Assembly: GCF_029931775.1 (NCBI RefSeq)
Contig: NW_026612051.1
Location: forward strand, 310,001 to 374,000
Source: Euleptes europaea
Lineage: Eukaryota > Chordata > Lepidosauria > Squamata > Sphaerodactylidae
Length of the DNA: 64,000 bases
Direction: 5' to 3'
The notes under the pieces are model-generated. The model saw only the letters and a program-made list of their open reading frames with translations. It was not told where the DNA came from and did not search any database. Numbering within the stretch: position 1 is the first letter of the stretch; each line of letters opens with the position of its first letter. Of the stretch, positions 1 through 11,334 are shown piece after piece. Made by a program: the position numbers and the translations under genes.

Positions 1-454
1 GCAGACTTGATTCACTCACTTTAAGTTCAATATTTTCTTTCTGGAAATGTGGGGCATTATCATTGATGTCTTTGATAAAAACTTGTATGTGAAATACATT
101 CAAAGGGCTGTGAACCACAGCTTCAAATTTTAAGACACAAGAGGGTGATTTCCCACAAATTTCTTCCCGGTCTATCCTGTCAGTCACATACAGATTGCCA
201 TTTTGTTCATTAAGAGTGAAATATTGCTTTTCTGAAGAGGCACCAAGCTTGAATTTGGACAACTCTGTCACATCCAACCCCAAATCTTTTGCAAGATTCC
301 CCACAAGAGAGCCCTTTTCTGTTTCCTCTAAAATTGAATAGTGAATCGGCTGAGACAGCGCTTGACAGAACAAAGACAAGAATAGGAACAGAAAGAGTAC
401 TTGCCTCTTGATCTCCCTCGTTGTCTCTGCATTTCTGTTCTCCATCACCCTCAT
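1..454 (-). CDS. PCDHGB: Protocadherin gamma-B variable exon, 5' part only (B-w4)
   Basis: This is the amino-terminal part of a gamma-B protocadherin exon, cut by the window edge. The frame is open from the ATG at 454 to position 1 (about 151 codons). It encodes a basic start, a hydrophobic signal segment (about residues 20-32), and cadherin repeat EC1 beginning QPIHYSILEE. EC1 holds the CX5C loop typical of clustered protocadherins (CGKSPSC) and ends in the calcium-binding DINDN motif. Upstream in the same frame a TGA comes before any other ATG, so the start at 454 is well supported. EC1 is closer to the gamma-B exons at 21001, 36173 and 52437 than to any gamma-A exon, but its mature start (SQPI) differs from their SEQV, so it is the most distinct B member here. 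The rest of the exon and its splice donor lie outside the window. Confidence 0.93.
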   Translation of the reverse strand, partial: MRVMENRNAETTREIKRQVLFLFLFLSLFCQALSQPIHYSILEETEKGSLVGNLAKDLGLDVTELSKFKLGASSEKQYFTLNEQNGNLYVTDRIDREEICGKSPSCVLKFEAVVHSPLNVFHIQVFIKDINDNAPHFQKENIELKVSESSL

Positions 455-680
455 TTCATTAATTGCCCTTCCTGGGATTTCCCACCCAGATTTTCAAATA
501 TCCAGTTTCTTAGCAGTAAAATTTTTGCAGTGCAGTCATTTGCTGATCCTTGGGAAATGAAGCAAGTTCCCTTTTTGGGATGTGCTTTTAAAATAAAGGT
601 GCTTTCTGTATCTGTTTTCTGATCAGAGGAAAAGGATACTGCAGTAGGAGCCTCAAATCTGTTCCAGTAATTCTCCCCTG

Positions 681-703
681 TTGTCCAACAGTGACACCAG
701 GAG
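681..703 (-). promoter_or_regulatory. Conserved protocadherin promoter element (CSE) of B-w4
   Basis: On the minus strand this reads GGTGTCACTGTTGGACAA, matching the element found upstream of every other variable exon here. It lies about 230 bp upstream of the ATG at 454. In mammals the equivalent element binds CTCF and drives choice of promoter. The core is CACT, not CGCT, unlike the other three B promoters of the window. Confidence 0.75.
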
Positions 704-907
704 TCCACAGCGAAAACTGCATGGTCATAATTTTTCTTATATTTCTACATAGCAATTTAGAGGATTACTCAAAATTGAATAGAGGATTATTCAGTATTTA
801 AATCTGGGCCTTTCCCCCAATTCCATGCATTTTCTTCAAGAGGCTACTTTACTGCTTACTTGCTTTACTCCTTATAATAAGTCATCCTAATATTATGAAG
901 CCTACAG

Positions 908-1090
908 TAGCCCAATCTTACCAGACCTTAGGAGCTATGCAGGGTTGCCCATAGTTATTATTAAAATGGGAGACCACCAAGGAAGATGTGGGTTGCTACG
1001 CTCAGGAGGGCAATGGCAAACCATCTTTTGCCTTGAAAACCCCATGAGGGGCCACCATAAATCAGTTGTGACTTGACAGCACTTACCATA
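908..1090 (+). mobile_element. 5S rRNA-derived SINE (degraded)
   Basis: The head resembles the internal promoter region of 5S rRNA (gcccaatcttaccagacc, then gggagaccaccaaggaag). The tail carries the 'ccataaatcagttgtgacttgacagcac' type of sequence, split here as ccataaatcagttg and tgacttgacagcac. The same tail occurs in the copies at 31051 and, on a tRNA head, at 59265. It is an old, diverged copy. Confidence 0.7.
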
Positions 1091-1147
1091 ATTATTATTA
1101 ATATTATAAGTCATTTCTAGTGTCTTCATTTGAACACATGAGCACAC

Positions 1148-1354
1148 GATGCTGCCTTATACTGAATCAGACCCTTGGTCCATCAAAGTCAGTGTTTTCT
1201 ACTCAGACCGGCAGCAGCTCTCCAGGGTCTCAGGCAGAGAGGTCTTTCACATCACCTTCTTGCCTAGTCCCTTTAAGTGGAGATGCCGGGGATTGAACAG
1301 GGGACCTTCTGCATGCCAATCAGATGCTCTACCACTGAGCCACAGCCCCTCCCC
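1148..1354 (-). mobile_element. tRNA-derived SINE
   Basis: Read on the minus strand it starts ggggctgtggctcagtggta, with a box A-like stretch, then a box B-like ggattgaac equivalent, and ends in a region shared with the copy at 28354 on the plus strand (gaccaagggtctgattcagt). It is a dispersed SINE rather than a functional tRNA gene, because it has no foldable acceptor stem and runs on for about 200 bp. Confidence 0.75.
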
Positions 1355-2418
1355 ATAGTGTAAATTAGTGCAGTTTTTTCTTTCTTTAGATTTGTTTAAT
1401 ATTAATTTTTGAGTTAACATTAGACATAAACAGATGATACCATCATATAAAGTAATGTCAGAGTTTCTATTGATAATTTTAACCACATGAGCTTTAAACT
1501 ATGGGTCATTTTCAGACTGTTTTTTAGAATGTGGTCCCTTGCATCACAGTGAATTTTTGGTGTGGACAAGATTAAGGGAGGACTGAAAGCTTGTCCCCAT
1601 TGGCTCTTTTAGTCTGGAGTTGGATATATCTACACACACACACACACATTTCGGTCTTGAATGAGCAACCCAACCAGTTAGCAAATGAGCCATGGAATTT
1701 TGTACCAACTGAAGTTTCCAGGTTACCTTCAAGAGCAGCCCCACATAGCAGCCCCATTAGAAAAGTCACCCTAGAGGTTATAGAAATATGGATTAGAGTA
1801 ACTAGGTCAACTGAGCCCAAAAGGGCAGAAAACATCTTAACTTCCTAAACAGATGTAAAAGACAGAAAGCGCTCCTAGGAACTGTGCCAACTTTACTTTC
1901 AAGGAACAAGTCTGGATCCACACTTTTAAACCAATGTGGGCAAATCAGCTCCATTCATAACATCAGCTTTCCTATCAACAGCACCCCTTCTGTCTTGTCT
2001 ACATTAAATTTTAGCTTGCTTCCCCTCATCACTCAACCATGACTTTTAAGAACTGGGCTATGATGAGAGTCACCTCTAATGGTTTGGTTAAAGACAAATA
2101 TAACTGGATAATTGAATTCAGTTGTGTCATATAAATATTGAACAGCACAGGGGCGAGCATGGGATCCCAGAATATTCTACAGCAGAGTGTCCACGCTGAA
2201 GATTCGAACACCCAATGGAATCGCTCTGCTACTCATGTGACATAAAAGTTCAAAATCATCAGAGAATGGTTGAACAAGATAGCATAATCAACAGTATCCA
2301 AACTAGCTGAGAATTTCAACAAAATGAATAAGGGTTCATTGTTTGTCTATTTTGTGGCTATAGGTTGGGGGGGGGGCAACCTTTTTGTCCCAAGTGCTGG
2401 AAAAAAATGCAACATCTA
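1355..2418. other. Intergenic DNA, nothing recognised
   Basis: I see no exon, splice-ready frame or clear repeat here apart from a short (AC)n run at about 1632-1648 and a G10 run at about 2366. Short open frames are not conserved in any other unit of the locus. Confidence 0.5.
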
Positions 2419-2698
2419 GAAGAAGAAGAGTTGGGTTTTATACCCCAATTTTACCCTTCCTTTAAGGAGTCTCAAAGCAGCTTACAATCACCTTTCCTTC
2501 CTCTCCCCACAACAGACACCTTGTGAGGTAGTTGGGGCTGAGAGAGACCAGATAGAACTGTGACTAGCCTAATGTCACCCAGCTTGCTTTATGGGGAAGA
2601 GTGAGGAAACCAACCTGGCTCACCAGATTAGACTCTGTCGCTCATGTGGAGGAGTGGGGAATCAAACCTGTTTCTCCAGATTAGAGTCCACTGCTCTT
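2419..2698 (-). mobile_element. Sauria-type SINE, 3' part, interrupted by an L1
   Basis: On the minus strand this is the body and tail of a Sauria SINE: the 'ccactcctccacatgag' region, the 'cctcacaaggtgtctgttgtgg' region and a tail ending in aaaacccaactcttcttct. The missing 5' tRNA-like head (gtgtagtggttaagagca) is found at 4022-4058, after a 1.3-kb L1 insertion. A second, intact copy lies at 55098-55343 on the other strand. Sauria SINEs are typical of squamates. Confidence 0.85.
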
Positions 2699-4021
2699 TT
2701 TTAAAAAAAATTTTTTTTTTATTATTTTCCATAAAATCACATATAAGCTTTTCAACAGATAATTAAAAATAACTACATAAACAGTCATATCAGGATATAT
2801 TTTTGTTGAAAATACATCATTTATAAGAGATTAGATAAGTAAAAACTTCCCCTTCATCCTCCTCTATTTTTCTATTTGCTTGTTTAGTCTTTTGCATTTA
2901 AAATTCTAATCCTAATGTTATTTTATATTATGTCTAACAATAACTTTCTTATTGCATACTAATTTCATTTCAACCAAAGGAAATAAAAGAAAAAACATAA
3001 TATATCGTTTACAAACCTTGGTTATTAAATATTATGCGTAACAATAAAAATTTAAAAAAACAAACTTAAATAGAATTTAAGTATTGCAATTTTTACCTAT
3101 ACCCTGTTGATCAGTGGATTAGAACAAAGAGTAACCTTGCAATTTCCCCATATAAGTTTCAGTCTCACAGTAAGCCCTCCATGCCTCCCATTCGCCCATA
3201 AACTGAGCACTGTCTTTTTGGTTTACCAAAGCTGTAAGTTTTGCCATTTCTGCCATTTCTAACATCTTTTGTATCCAGTCATTTTGTCTGGAGTCTCACT
3301 TGATTTCCATTTAGCTGCATATATCAATCTGGCGGCTATGGTTGCATATATCAAAAAGGATCTTTGAGTTATAATAGAATCTGGTATCATACTCAGAAGC
3401 ACCATCTCAGGTGTTTTAGGTACATTGTTTTGTATAATCAACCTTATTTCATTATATAAATCATGTCCCAAAAGTTTTTCCTTTTTCACATGTCCATCAC
3501 ATATGATGAAATGAACCTACTTCTTTGTTACATTTCCAACACTTTGAAGACATAGATTTGTAGATCATTGCCAGTTTTTTTGGTGTTAGGTACCATCTGT
3601 ATATCATTTTGTAAAAGATTTCCCTTAATGATTGAGATAATATAAGTTTCATATCTCGTGACCAGAGTCTTTCCCGTTTGCTCAGTGGTATATCATGACC
3701 CAACCTCTGTGCCCAGCTAATCATAGTGGGCTTTATTCGTTCTTGTTCACAGTAAAATTCTAGGAGTAACTTATACATTTTAGAAATTAAATGGTCATTT
3801 GAGTCCATCAAAAGTTTTTGAAAGATTTTTTTTTAAATCTCATTTTTAAGTCCTGTATAAAATCAGAGTTTATTTGGTGATATTGAAACCAGGTCAAATA
3901 GTCCTTAACATCATCATAATCTTTCAAAATACATTTATTATGGTCCCATTTTAGGAGATCATGATATGTTACAAATTGAGCTGGTCTCAGTGGTCGTAGT
4001 GTCAGCATCTCTTGCGGCAAA
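2699..4021 (-). mobile_element. L1 LINE, 5'-truncated 3' end, inserted in a Sauria SINE
   Basis: The insert is flanked by a perfect 16-bp target-site duplication (agagtccactgctctt at 2683-2698 and 4022-4037). Its A/T-rich 3' tail is at the low-coordinate end. On the minus strand three frames (4020-3808, 3811-3497, 3489-3259) encode the carboxy end of an L1 ORF2, including YRWYLTPKKLAMIYK and a CWKC zinc-knuckle-like motif. The reading frame is broken by at least two frame changes, so the copy is dead. It looks like ordinary target-primed insertion with 5' truncation. Confidence 0.88.
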
Positions 4022-4058
4022 AGAGTCCACTGCTCTTAACCACTACACCACTCTGGCT
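4022..4058 (-). mobile_element. Sauria-type SINE, 5' head
   Basis: This completes the SINE whose body is at 2419-2698. It reads ccagagtggtgtagtggtta on the minus strand, the tRNA-like start of the element. Confidence 0.8.
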
Positions 4059-5204
4059 ACACCACGCTGGATCTAACAGGCAAAGCTCCACTGGACAAGA
4101 TTCAGCTGATGCAATGCTGCCCTCATTTCTACAGAACATTCACAATACCCAAGTTCATGTAACAATAAGGTGATACAGTTCGCAAGGAGTGTATGTGTGT
4201 CGGTATGTTTGGGGTGGTGGTACTTGTCTTACTCCATCACCATGCTCATAAGGAAAAATGAGATATAAGCATTAATGTGAAGGTCAGGTCCTATGATGAC
4301 CCAAGATGCAAAACATTTACCCCCCCCTTTTTTTTGAGAGGGAAGAATCATGCAGATCAGACCATCATGTGCATGGACCTCTCTGGAACATCTGTTGTAC
4401 ACAGATATTGAAGGTGGGAGGTAGAGGAGCAAGCGCCTGCTCATAATCCAAGAGTTACTTTCGATATTTAGCAATAAGCATCAGATTATTGGGTTACAAC
4501 TGGAGAATGTAAACATGAAAGCAGTTAGTGGAAGTGAAAATAATAGCCTAGTACGTGAGAAGTCCTTGCAATGTAAATTCTGGAAAATAAATACACTGGA
4601 TTCAGTAGCCCACAAAAATGTTTACTAGCCTCCTTTACCACACAACGTACCTAAATTAAATGGCACATTGATACACTGAAAGGGAGGGAAAGATCAAACT
4701 GTAACCTGTCACAGAATTAGAAATGCATTTGTGGGCTGGATCTCCTCAGCTTGGTGACTAATTCTAATTCTCCATATAGAAAATCTAACAATGCAGATAA
4801 TACTCTTATTCTTCAGAGATGCTAGTTATTTTTTTTTTATTCTTATGTTCTTATATTGAAACTTTATTTTATAAGGAAGAGTATTACCTCAACTGAGTAC
4901 CCATTCCCACAGGCTAAACTGCTACAGTTTACCAATTCAGTGAAAATGAAGTAAAAGTTAGGGGCTGTTTACAAACCTAAAATAATAAGGAATAAAGTAT
5001 TTTTAAAGTTCTCCTTTCAATATCCAGTGATAAGTCAAAGATAATAGACACCAAGAAATGCAAAAGGAATGTAGAGAAGGCTAGATACAGACATAATAAT
5101 GAGAACATTTTGCTAATAAACAGAGAACAAAGGCTGATGGGAAATAGCTCTTGAAATTAATACATTTGGAAACAAATGAAAATCTCAACCATTTAAAATT
5201 CTTA
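4059..5204. other. Intergenic/intronic DNA, nothing recognised
   Basis: AT-rich DNA downstream of the A-w6 splice donor. It would be intron in every transcript that starts at A-w6 or further upstream. No exon or repeat was recognised, apart from a short CT/T run near 4320. Confidence 0.5.
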
Positions 5205-5210
5205 ACTCAC

Positions 5211-7634
5211 CTGGACTATGATCAGATCTCCACTATTTAAATTTAAATCTTCAGCAGCTTGGATAGGAACTTTTACTCCATCAGTTAACTGATTAGTTAG
5301 CGTATCAGAATTATTTGTCTTGGAAATGTTGAACTGGCTTTTCCTAGAGTCTGTAGTGAGGGAAAACTCTTGTCAATAAGAGTGAAGAAATGCTCGAACT
5401 CCATCGATCCCCACAAACTGTGAGACTGGAACGCCACTAAAATTCATACTCCCAGAAGCACACAACTGAGAATTTCTCCATCTGTGAAGTCTGAGTGCCA
5501 ATAACACAAGCAGGAAGGCGAAAAACAAGCAGGAGACAAAAGCCACAGCAACCACCAGGTAGAAGGTGAGGTCCGACTGGGGGTCTGCAGGAACTGAGAT
5601 GCTGCTAATATCAGAGAGGCTTTCAGGGATGCTGTCGGCCAGCACCACAGTGACCGTGACGGAGGCAGAGAGAGGAGGCTGCCCGTTGTCCTTCACTAAA
5701 ACCACCAGGCTTTGCTTGAGAGCATCCTTGTCCAGAAAGAAACGGGCTGTCCTGATCTCTCCAGTGTGGAGTCCTATGGTGAAGAGCCCTGGCTCTGTGG
5801 CCTTGAGTAACTGATAGGAGAGCCAGCCATTCTGGCCAGAGTCTGCATCCACCGCCACCACCTTAGTGACCAGATATCCAGGCTCAGAGGAGTGAGGGGC
5901 CAGCTCTATCCCAGTGGAGCCATCAGTAGGAGGGGAAGGGTACAAGATTTCTGGAGCATTGTCATTCTGATCCAGGATGAAGAGAGTCACTGAGACATTG
6001 GAGCTGAGTGGTGGGGATCCTCCGTCTTGGGCCCTGATCAGGAACTGAATCTCCCGGAATTCTTCATAATCAAAGGAATTCAGAGCATAGACTGCCCCTG
6101 ATTCAGAATTAACAGACAAGTAAGAAGAGAGAGGGGGCGTTTTCATGACTCCTTCCATGATGGAATATGTTACTCTGGCATTTTCTTCCCAGTCAGGGTC
6201 ATTTGCTTTTAAAGCAAAGATCATGGCTCCTCTTGGATTATTTTCTAGGACATAAGATGTATAGCTTGATTCTGTAAAGAGGGGAAGATTGTCATTGGTG
6301 TCTAACACCTGGAGTAAAATAACAGTAGATGTAAAGAGTGGTGGAGTCCCATGATCAGTAGCTGTAACAGTAATATTATAAGCTGGCACTTCTTCCCTGT
6401 CAAGCGCTCTGTCTGTCACTAAGGAGTAAAAATTGTCTATTGATTTCTTCAGTTGAAAAGGAAAGTTGTTGGGAATGAAGCATTTAATTTCCCCATTAAG
6501 TCCTGAATCTCTGTCTTGTACATTTAAAATAGCAATAACAGTTCCAGCTGGTGAGTTTTCAGCGATTGAATTGATTACAAAGGTCACTGCTAATTCTGGT
6601 GTGTTATCATTCAAATCTATAACAAAGACCACAACTTTCGATGTGTCACTCAGCCCTCCCCCATCAGTGGCCTGCACCTCAAGTTGGTATAAAGATGATG
6701 CTTCATAGTCGAGGGTCTCTTTTAGGATTATTTCTCCTGTTGTGGAATTCAACAGAAACAATTTGGAATACTTATCTGTGATTTTTTGAAAGGAGTATTT
6801 GATCTCTCGGTTGATTCCCTCATCCTGATCAGTAGCTTGCACTGCACAGACTGTAGACCCTTTAGGAATATTCTCCATGACACTTGCTTCATAGACTGGC
6901 TGGCTGAAAACTGGCGCATTGTCATTTGCGTCCAAAACTATAACTTGGATTTCAGCAGTGCCAGATCTTACCGGATCGCCCCCATCAGTAGCTGTGAGGA
7001 TGAGGTCATAAATTGGTTGTTGTTCCCTGTCCAGACCTTTTTCTAACACCAGCTCAGCACGTCTAATGCCATTTTCTTCCATTTGCACATCCAACGAAAA
7101 ATAGCTGCTGCCTGCAATCTGGTAGTTCCGTATCGAATTTATACCCATGTCTGGATCCTGAGCTCGAGGAAGAAGCAGTCGGTCTCCAAGAGTAGCCGTC
7201 TCACTGATTTTCAGTTTCCATTCCGTTGGCAGAAATTGGGGAGCATTGTCATTTACATCTGTAATTTCCACTTCAACTCCAAAAAGCTCTAATTTGCTTT
7301 CAATAATAAGCTGAAACTTTAAGATGCATTTCTCTGCCTCACCACAGATTTCCTCTCGGTCTATTCTCTCAGAGGTTTGCAAATGGCCATTGTTGACATT
7401 GAAAGCAAAATACTGGATCCTACCTATAGTGGGAACAATGCGGAGTCTGTGATTGGGAAGCTGCCTCCTCTCCATTCCCAGGTCTTTTGCAACATTCCCC
7501 ACAAAAGCTCCTTTCGGCATCTCCTCTGGAATGGAATAGTGGATTTGTGCAGAAACTGCCTTCCAAAGATACACCATAATAAGGCATTGCAGGATTCCTC
7601 CTTTATAGCTCCACAGATTCTGAATTTTTTCCAT
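5211..7634 (-). CDS. PCDHGA: Protocadherin gamma-A variable exon with in-frame stop (A-w6)
   Basis: A gamma-A protocadherin exon: signal peptide, six cadherin repeats, membrane segment (ending ALRLHRWR) and the start of the cytoplasmic part. I chose the ATG at 7634 (MEKIQNLW) because it aligns with the starts of the sister exons and has A at -3 and G at +4; an in-frame ATG at 7688 would add 18 residues but has T at -3. The frame stops at TGA, 5375-5373, after VRAFLHSY, where all five other gamma-A exons have TGC (Cys). Beyond the TGA the frame stays open for 54 more codons, with the usual TDSRKSQFN segment, to CAG at 5211 and a perfect GTGAGT donor (5210-5205). As read, the product is a 753-residue membrane protein lacking the variable tail and all constant-region residues. 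The stop lies 162 nt before the exon end, so nonsense-mediated decay is possible. It may be a recent pseudogene, a polymorphism or a base error. Confidence 0.9.
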
Positions 7635-7804
7635 TCTCCTGAAGCAGGATAATAGCCCAAAAGATTGACCTTGCTTCACAAATCTCATCTAAATATTTCC
7701 TAAGCAAATGCCGTTCCGTTTCACAGTGTGTCTTCTCAGCTTTTTGTGTTGGTGTGTTAAAAAAAACAGCAAAGTTGGGCGGTTGGATATTTCAGTTCTC
7801 TTCC

Positions 7805-7830
7805 TTATTGGTGAACAGTGACACCATGAG
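7805..7830 (-). promoter_or_regulatory. Conserved promoter element (CSE) of A-w6
   Basis: Minus strand GGTGTCACTGTTCACCAATA, about 170 bp upstream of the ATG at 7634. The core is CACT. The element is intact in spite of the stop codon in the exon it serves. Confidence 0.78.
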
Positions 7831-9601
7831 GCTGAACTAGAAAGTTGCAAAACCTCATGTTGGAGTATTAAATTAGTATTTACTACTATGAAACTTTGAT
7901 TTTGCTTATTTAAAATATACTTTATTTGTACCCAAGAACCAAGAATTAAATTTTCAAGCAAGCAACGTCATCAGACTGATAAAAATTCAGCTTAAGATGC
8001 TGCCCAGCATAGAAAGTGGAAGTATTATTGCGTATAAATCTTTTCATTTTATTTAGCCTTCTGCAGCCACTTGCTAAGAGCACAAGCAAGCATGCTCCTT
8101 TCTCTTCTGTATCTTCATTTTTAAACTCTCAGTTAATCTAGGAATGCTGAATACTACAACCCTTTAAAATACTTATTAATGATAATAATACAATCAGATA
8201 TTTGATGGGTCATTATGAATTTGTATGTGCATTTGAGTTCTTCTCAGCTCATTTTCATCTCTCTTCTGCATTCTTTCTCTCTCCTATTTCTGCAGATTCC
8301 ACCCTCCAACCATCTTCATTTCCTCATGAATCTCCCACCTCCCACCCTATATGCTCTGACTGCTCTGGTTCTGCACTTGTAAGCTGTCACAGACTATTTC
8401 TCTCAGAGAAGTCCTCCATACCAATCATGGGTACTTGGGAGCTGTTTATTCATGAAACAGTTCCATGCAACTGAGCACAGTGTATTAATGGTGCACTATG
8501 TGAGATGGTTATCATGTGATCTGCCCCATCTGCTACTGCAACATTCACATACAGCCCTCACTTGTACGGAATGACATGGCAGAAAAGCTGCTTCCATGAA
8601 AAGCAGACTCCATTACTTGGAATCTATTTTGTTTTCCTCTCACTCATGATCCCATTTCCTCTGGCTCTCTTTCTTCAGCTTCCACTTAACATAGGGCTGC
8701 CATATACTTTCAGTCATATTGTTAACAGATTCAATGAACTAAGAAAGCAAAGCACGAGTTTCATACCATCCTTGGGACAGCTGATATTAGCTGACACATA
8801 ATGCCTCCGATCCCTGTTTTCGAACAGCAGATGTACTTGTTACTGAAGGCATCAAGAAGTCACTGTCTGCCATACCATTACACTGTAAGGTCACAAATTT
8901 GCACCTTTCATGTATATACCGAGGAACTAATTCAGCGTACCTTTGAAAACATGCCTGAGGAAAAGGGTTAATACCCTGTGCACCACAGCCACAGTCCATA
9001 TTCTCCCCCAAGACTATTTTTTTTTAAGGCAGAATATTTGTTCATGGATTTTGTTAGGCCATTCACTAATTACATAACTTCAGGAGCATGCAGGTAGTAC
9101 ACACAAGAAAAATCTACATCCTGATGGAAACGCTGACCCTAAGTCATTCGAGGTCCAAAAACTGGCTTCCTATGTGAGATGCAAAAAGTTATTTCATATA
9201 TTCACTTGAAGTGTTTGAATCCTGCCAGGTCAGTCAATTCCAGCTCACAGGGGGGCTAACTCACTAAGGAATAAAACAACATAATTACTATAACAATATA
9301 ACTAAAGTTACACCATCAACATATGAAGTTACATTTCACTTTGCTTAGCTGATCCACTGAGTCCATTGTGATCTCTAAGGGCATATGTCAAGATTTCTGC
9401 TGTGGAACAGGAGCACACTTGTTACACTTGTGTGTAGGATACAGGCTGCATCTACCCTATAAGTCTGCATTTCTCTGCTGCCCCAATAACCAGCATTTCA
9501 GTTTGACAGAAACTTATGTGCTTGGGACTGTCACCATTGACGGCAACACCCTCCCTCACAACTACTCGTCACTGCTGGGTCACAGTATTACTGGTACCAC
9601 T
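7831..9601. other. Intergenic DNA between A-w6 and A-w5, nothing recognised
   Basis: No coding exon, promoter element or clear repeat was recognised. The short open frames here have no protocadherin, transposon or other familiar features. Confidence 0.5.
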
Positions 9602-9609
9602 CTCTAAAA

Positions 9610-9894
9610 CACTGGTTCCCAACCAGGGGTCCATGGACCCCCAGGGGTCCGCGAGAACTAAATTAAGGTCCGCGAAACAAAGTTATAAACCCATAATAAA
9701 TTAATATTTTCAATTAAAAGTTTTCTATTATAAAAATATATATCCAAATATTATTCTAAGTTTAATGTTTAACTAACAGTTATGATTAAAATTTATTTTC
9801 AAATTCTTGGAATTTTTATTTTGAACCTTGGGGTCCCTGCACCGAACAAAAAAGTCCTAGTGGTCCCTGGTCAAAAAAAGGTTGGGAACCACTG
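9610..9894. mobile_element. Non-autonomous hAT DNA transposon (MITE)
   Basis: A 285-bp element with terminal inverted repeats cactggttcccaacc and ggttgggaaccactg (one mismatch). It is flanked by a perfect 8-bp duplication, ctctaaaa, at 9602-9609 and 9895-9902. Eight-bp duplications and a CAGTGGTTCCCAACC end are typical of hAT elements. The AT-rich interior has no transposase. Confidence 0.88.
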
Positions 9895-10339
9895 CTCTAA
9901 AAGCAGCAAAAATGTGGTTATCAACAGGAAGAGCACCCAGAACCACCCAATGAATATTTTCCTTGACATAAATACGTTTCTTGGAAGGTGTGCCCCCTTC
10001 CAGCACCAGGACGCCTATCTCCTCTGTTATATTCAGGACCTCTTGCCACTGTCTCTGTTTTAATATACAGAAGAGTCATGAGCTTTGGGATTTCTTTGTG
10101 AACTGTGAAATTCACATTATCCATTTTTTAAGGAGAAAACTCATTGTGAAAGTAGAGAGTGAAAAAAAGTTAATGAAATCATGTGCAAACCTGCAGAGAT
10201 CTAACTTGTCACCACAGCAGAGGAACACCTTAGCAGTATTTCCCACATACTCTTAGATTGGTGAGGGAAACATCATGGAGGTGGAACACGCTGAGGAAAG
10301 ACCAATAGCATGACCTTTTTATGGGCTTGTGTAATTATT

Positions 10340-10560
10340 TAGTACACTTTTATGCTGCCCTTTCTCTAAGTGGTATTTCCCATTCTCCACTCCTCTATTT
10401 TTTCCTCACAACTACCCCGTGAAGTAATTTTGGCTGAGAGAGAATGACTGGCCCAGGGTCACACAGTGAGGCTCCATGGCTGAGTGGGGATTTGAAACAG
10501 GGTTGCCCAGATCCTAGTTTGACACTCTAATCATTTTACAACACTGGTACTAAAACCTTT
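10340..10560 (-). mobile_element. MIR-like tRNA-derived SINE
   Basis: Minus-strand copy recognised by the ggcccagggtcacacagtga and gatttgaaacagggttgccc regions and a terminal gtcaaactaggatctggg-type tRNA-like head. The same family occurs at 59590-59735. Confidence 0.6.
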
Positions 10561-10587
10561 ATTTGTATCATGCAGGAATAGTTTTGC

Positions 10588-10672
10588 CGGCCAGGTTGGG
10601 AAGTGTCTAGTGAGGAGGGTGGGGTTTGGGGAGGGGAGGGACTTCAATGCCATAGAGTTCAATTGCCAAAGT
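10588..10672 (+). mobile_element. Fragment of the GGGTTGCCA-type MITE
   Basis: The stretch aggagggtggggtttgggg to gttcaattgccaaag matches the left half of the complete element at 15977. Both termini are lost. Confidence 0.6.
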
Positions 10673-11328
10673 ATGTGTTGGGGAGTATGTGTTGGAGGGG
10701 GCATATTTATGAAAGGATTTTATTGCTACACGTAAAGGCTTCACTAATTTTTCCCAAAATAGAATCCAATCCTTAATTTTTTCAGCATCATGTAGGGACA
10801 GAGCTAGAGGACTGGTAGACAGGAGTAAGTTAACGGAGTTAGGGGGAGTTTATGGATTTCATTTAGCCCTTCTGCCTTTTCCCCATAATTCAAGCACTGG
10901 TTAAACATCTGTTCTTCTGACTGATCCTTTGCCAGCACATTTCCTTCCACCCCCCATCACTCTCTAGCCATTGTTCATAATCCCTGCTCTTAGTGGAAAA
11001 TTTTCTCTAGGAAGTGGGAGTAGGAGAAAAATTAGTCACTAAGGAAAAACATGGGTAGGATATGTAAAATTGTTCCCATATTGCTATATATGTTACTTCT
11101 ATCCCTTCTATCTTCTTCAACAAGCTCAGCTCACACATAGCAAATATAAAGCCACGCCCTGCTCTCAGACACTTGGACATTAACATTTTAGAGATGGAAA
11201 GGAGAGTATGGACAAAGCACTGCAACGATTTGGAAATCACTAGAGAACAAAGACAGATGACAAACATCTCTTGAAATCACAATACATGTCCATACCAAGA
11301 TAAGCAAATTGCATGAATTTAAAATTCT
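10673..11328. other. Intronic DNA downstream of A-w5, nothing recognised
   Basis: No repeat or exon recognised. The A-w5 frame reads on into this DNA past the splice donor, which is without meaning for the spliced product. Confidence 0.5.
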
Positions 11329-11334
11329 TCTCAC

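Noticed and set aside
5373-5375. TGA read as selenocysteine
   Set aside because: The sister exons have Cys here, which fits a Cys/Sec exchange, but this protein family has no known selenoproteins and I saw no SECIS-like structure in the window. A plain nonsense change is simpler.
5566-5814. An 82-codon plus-strand open frame, nearly the same in A-w1 to A-w4 and A-w6
   Set aside because: It lies antisense to EC6 and the membrane segment and is alike only because those exons are nearly identical; it has no domain or promoter of its own.
11188-11334. Coding sequence of A-w5 beyond the splice donor (and likewise for the other exons)
   Set aside because: The frames run on into intron past GTGAGT, GTGAGA or GTAAGT donors at the conserved exon end; this is read-through of a frame, not exon.
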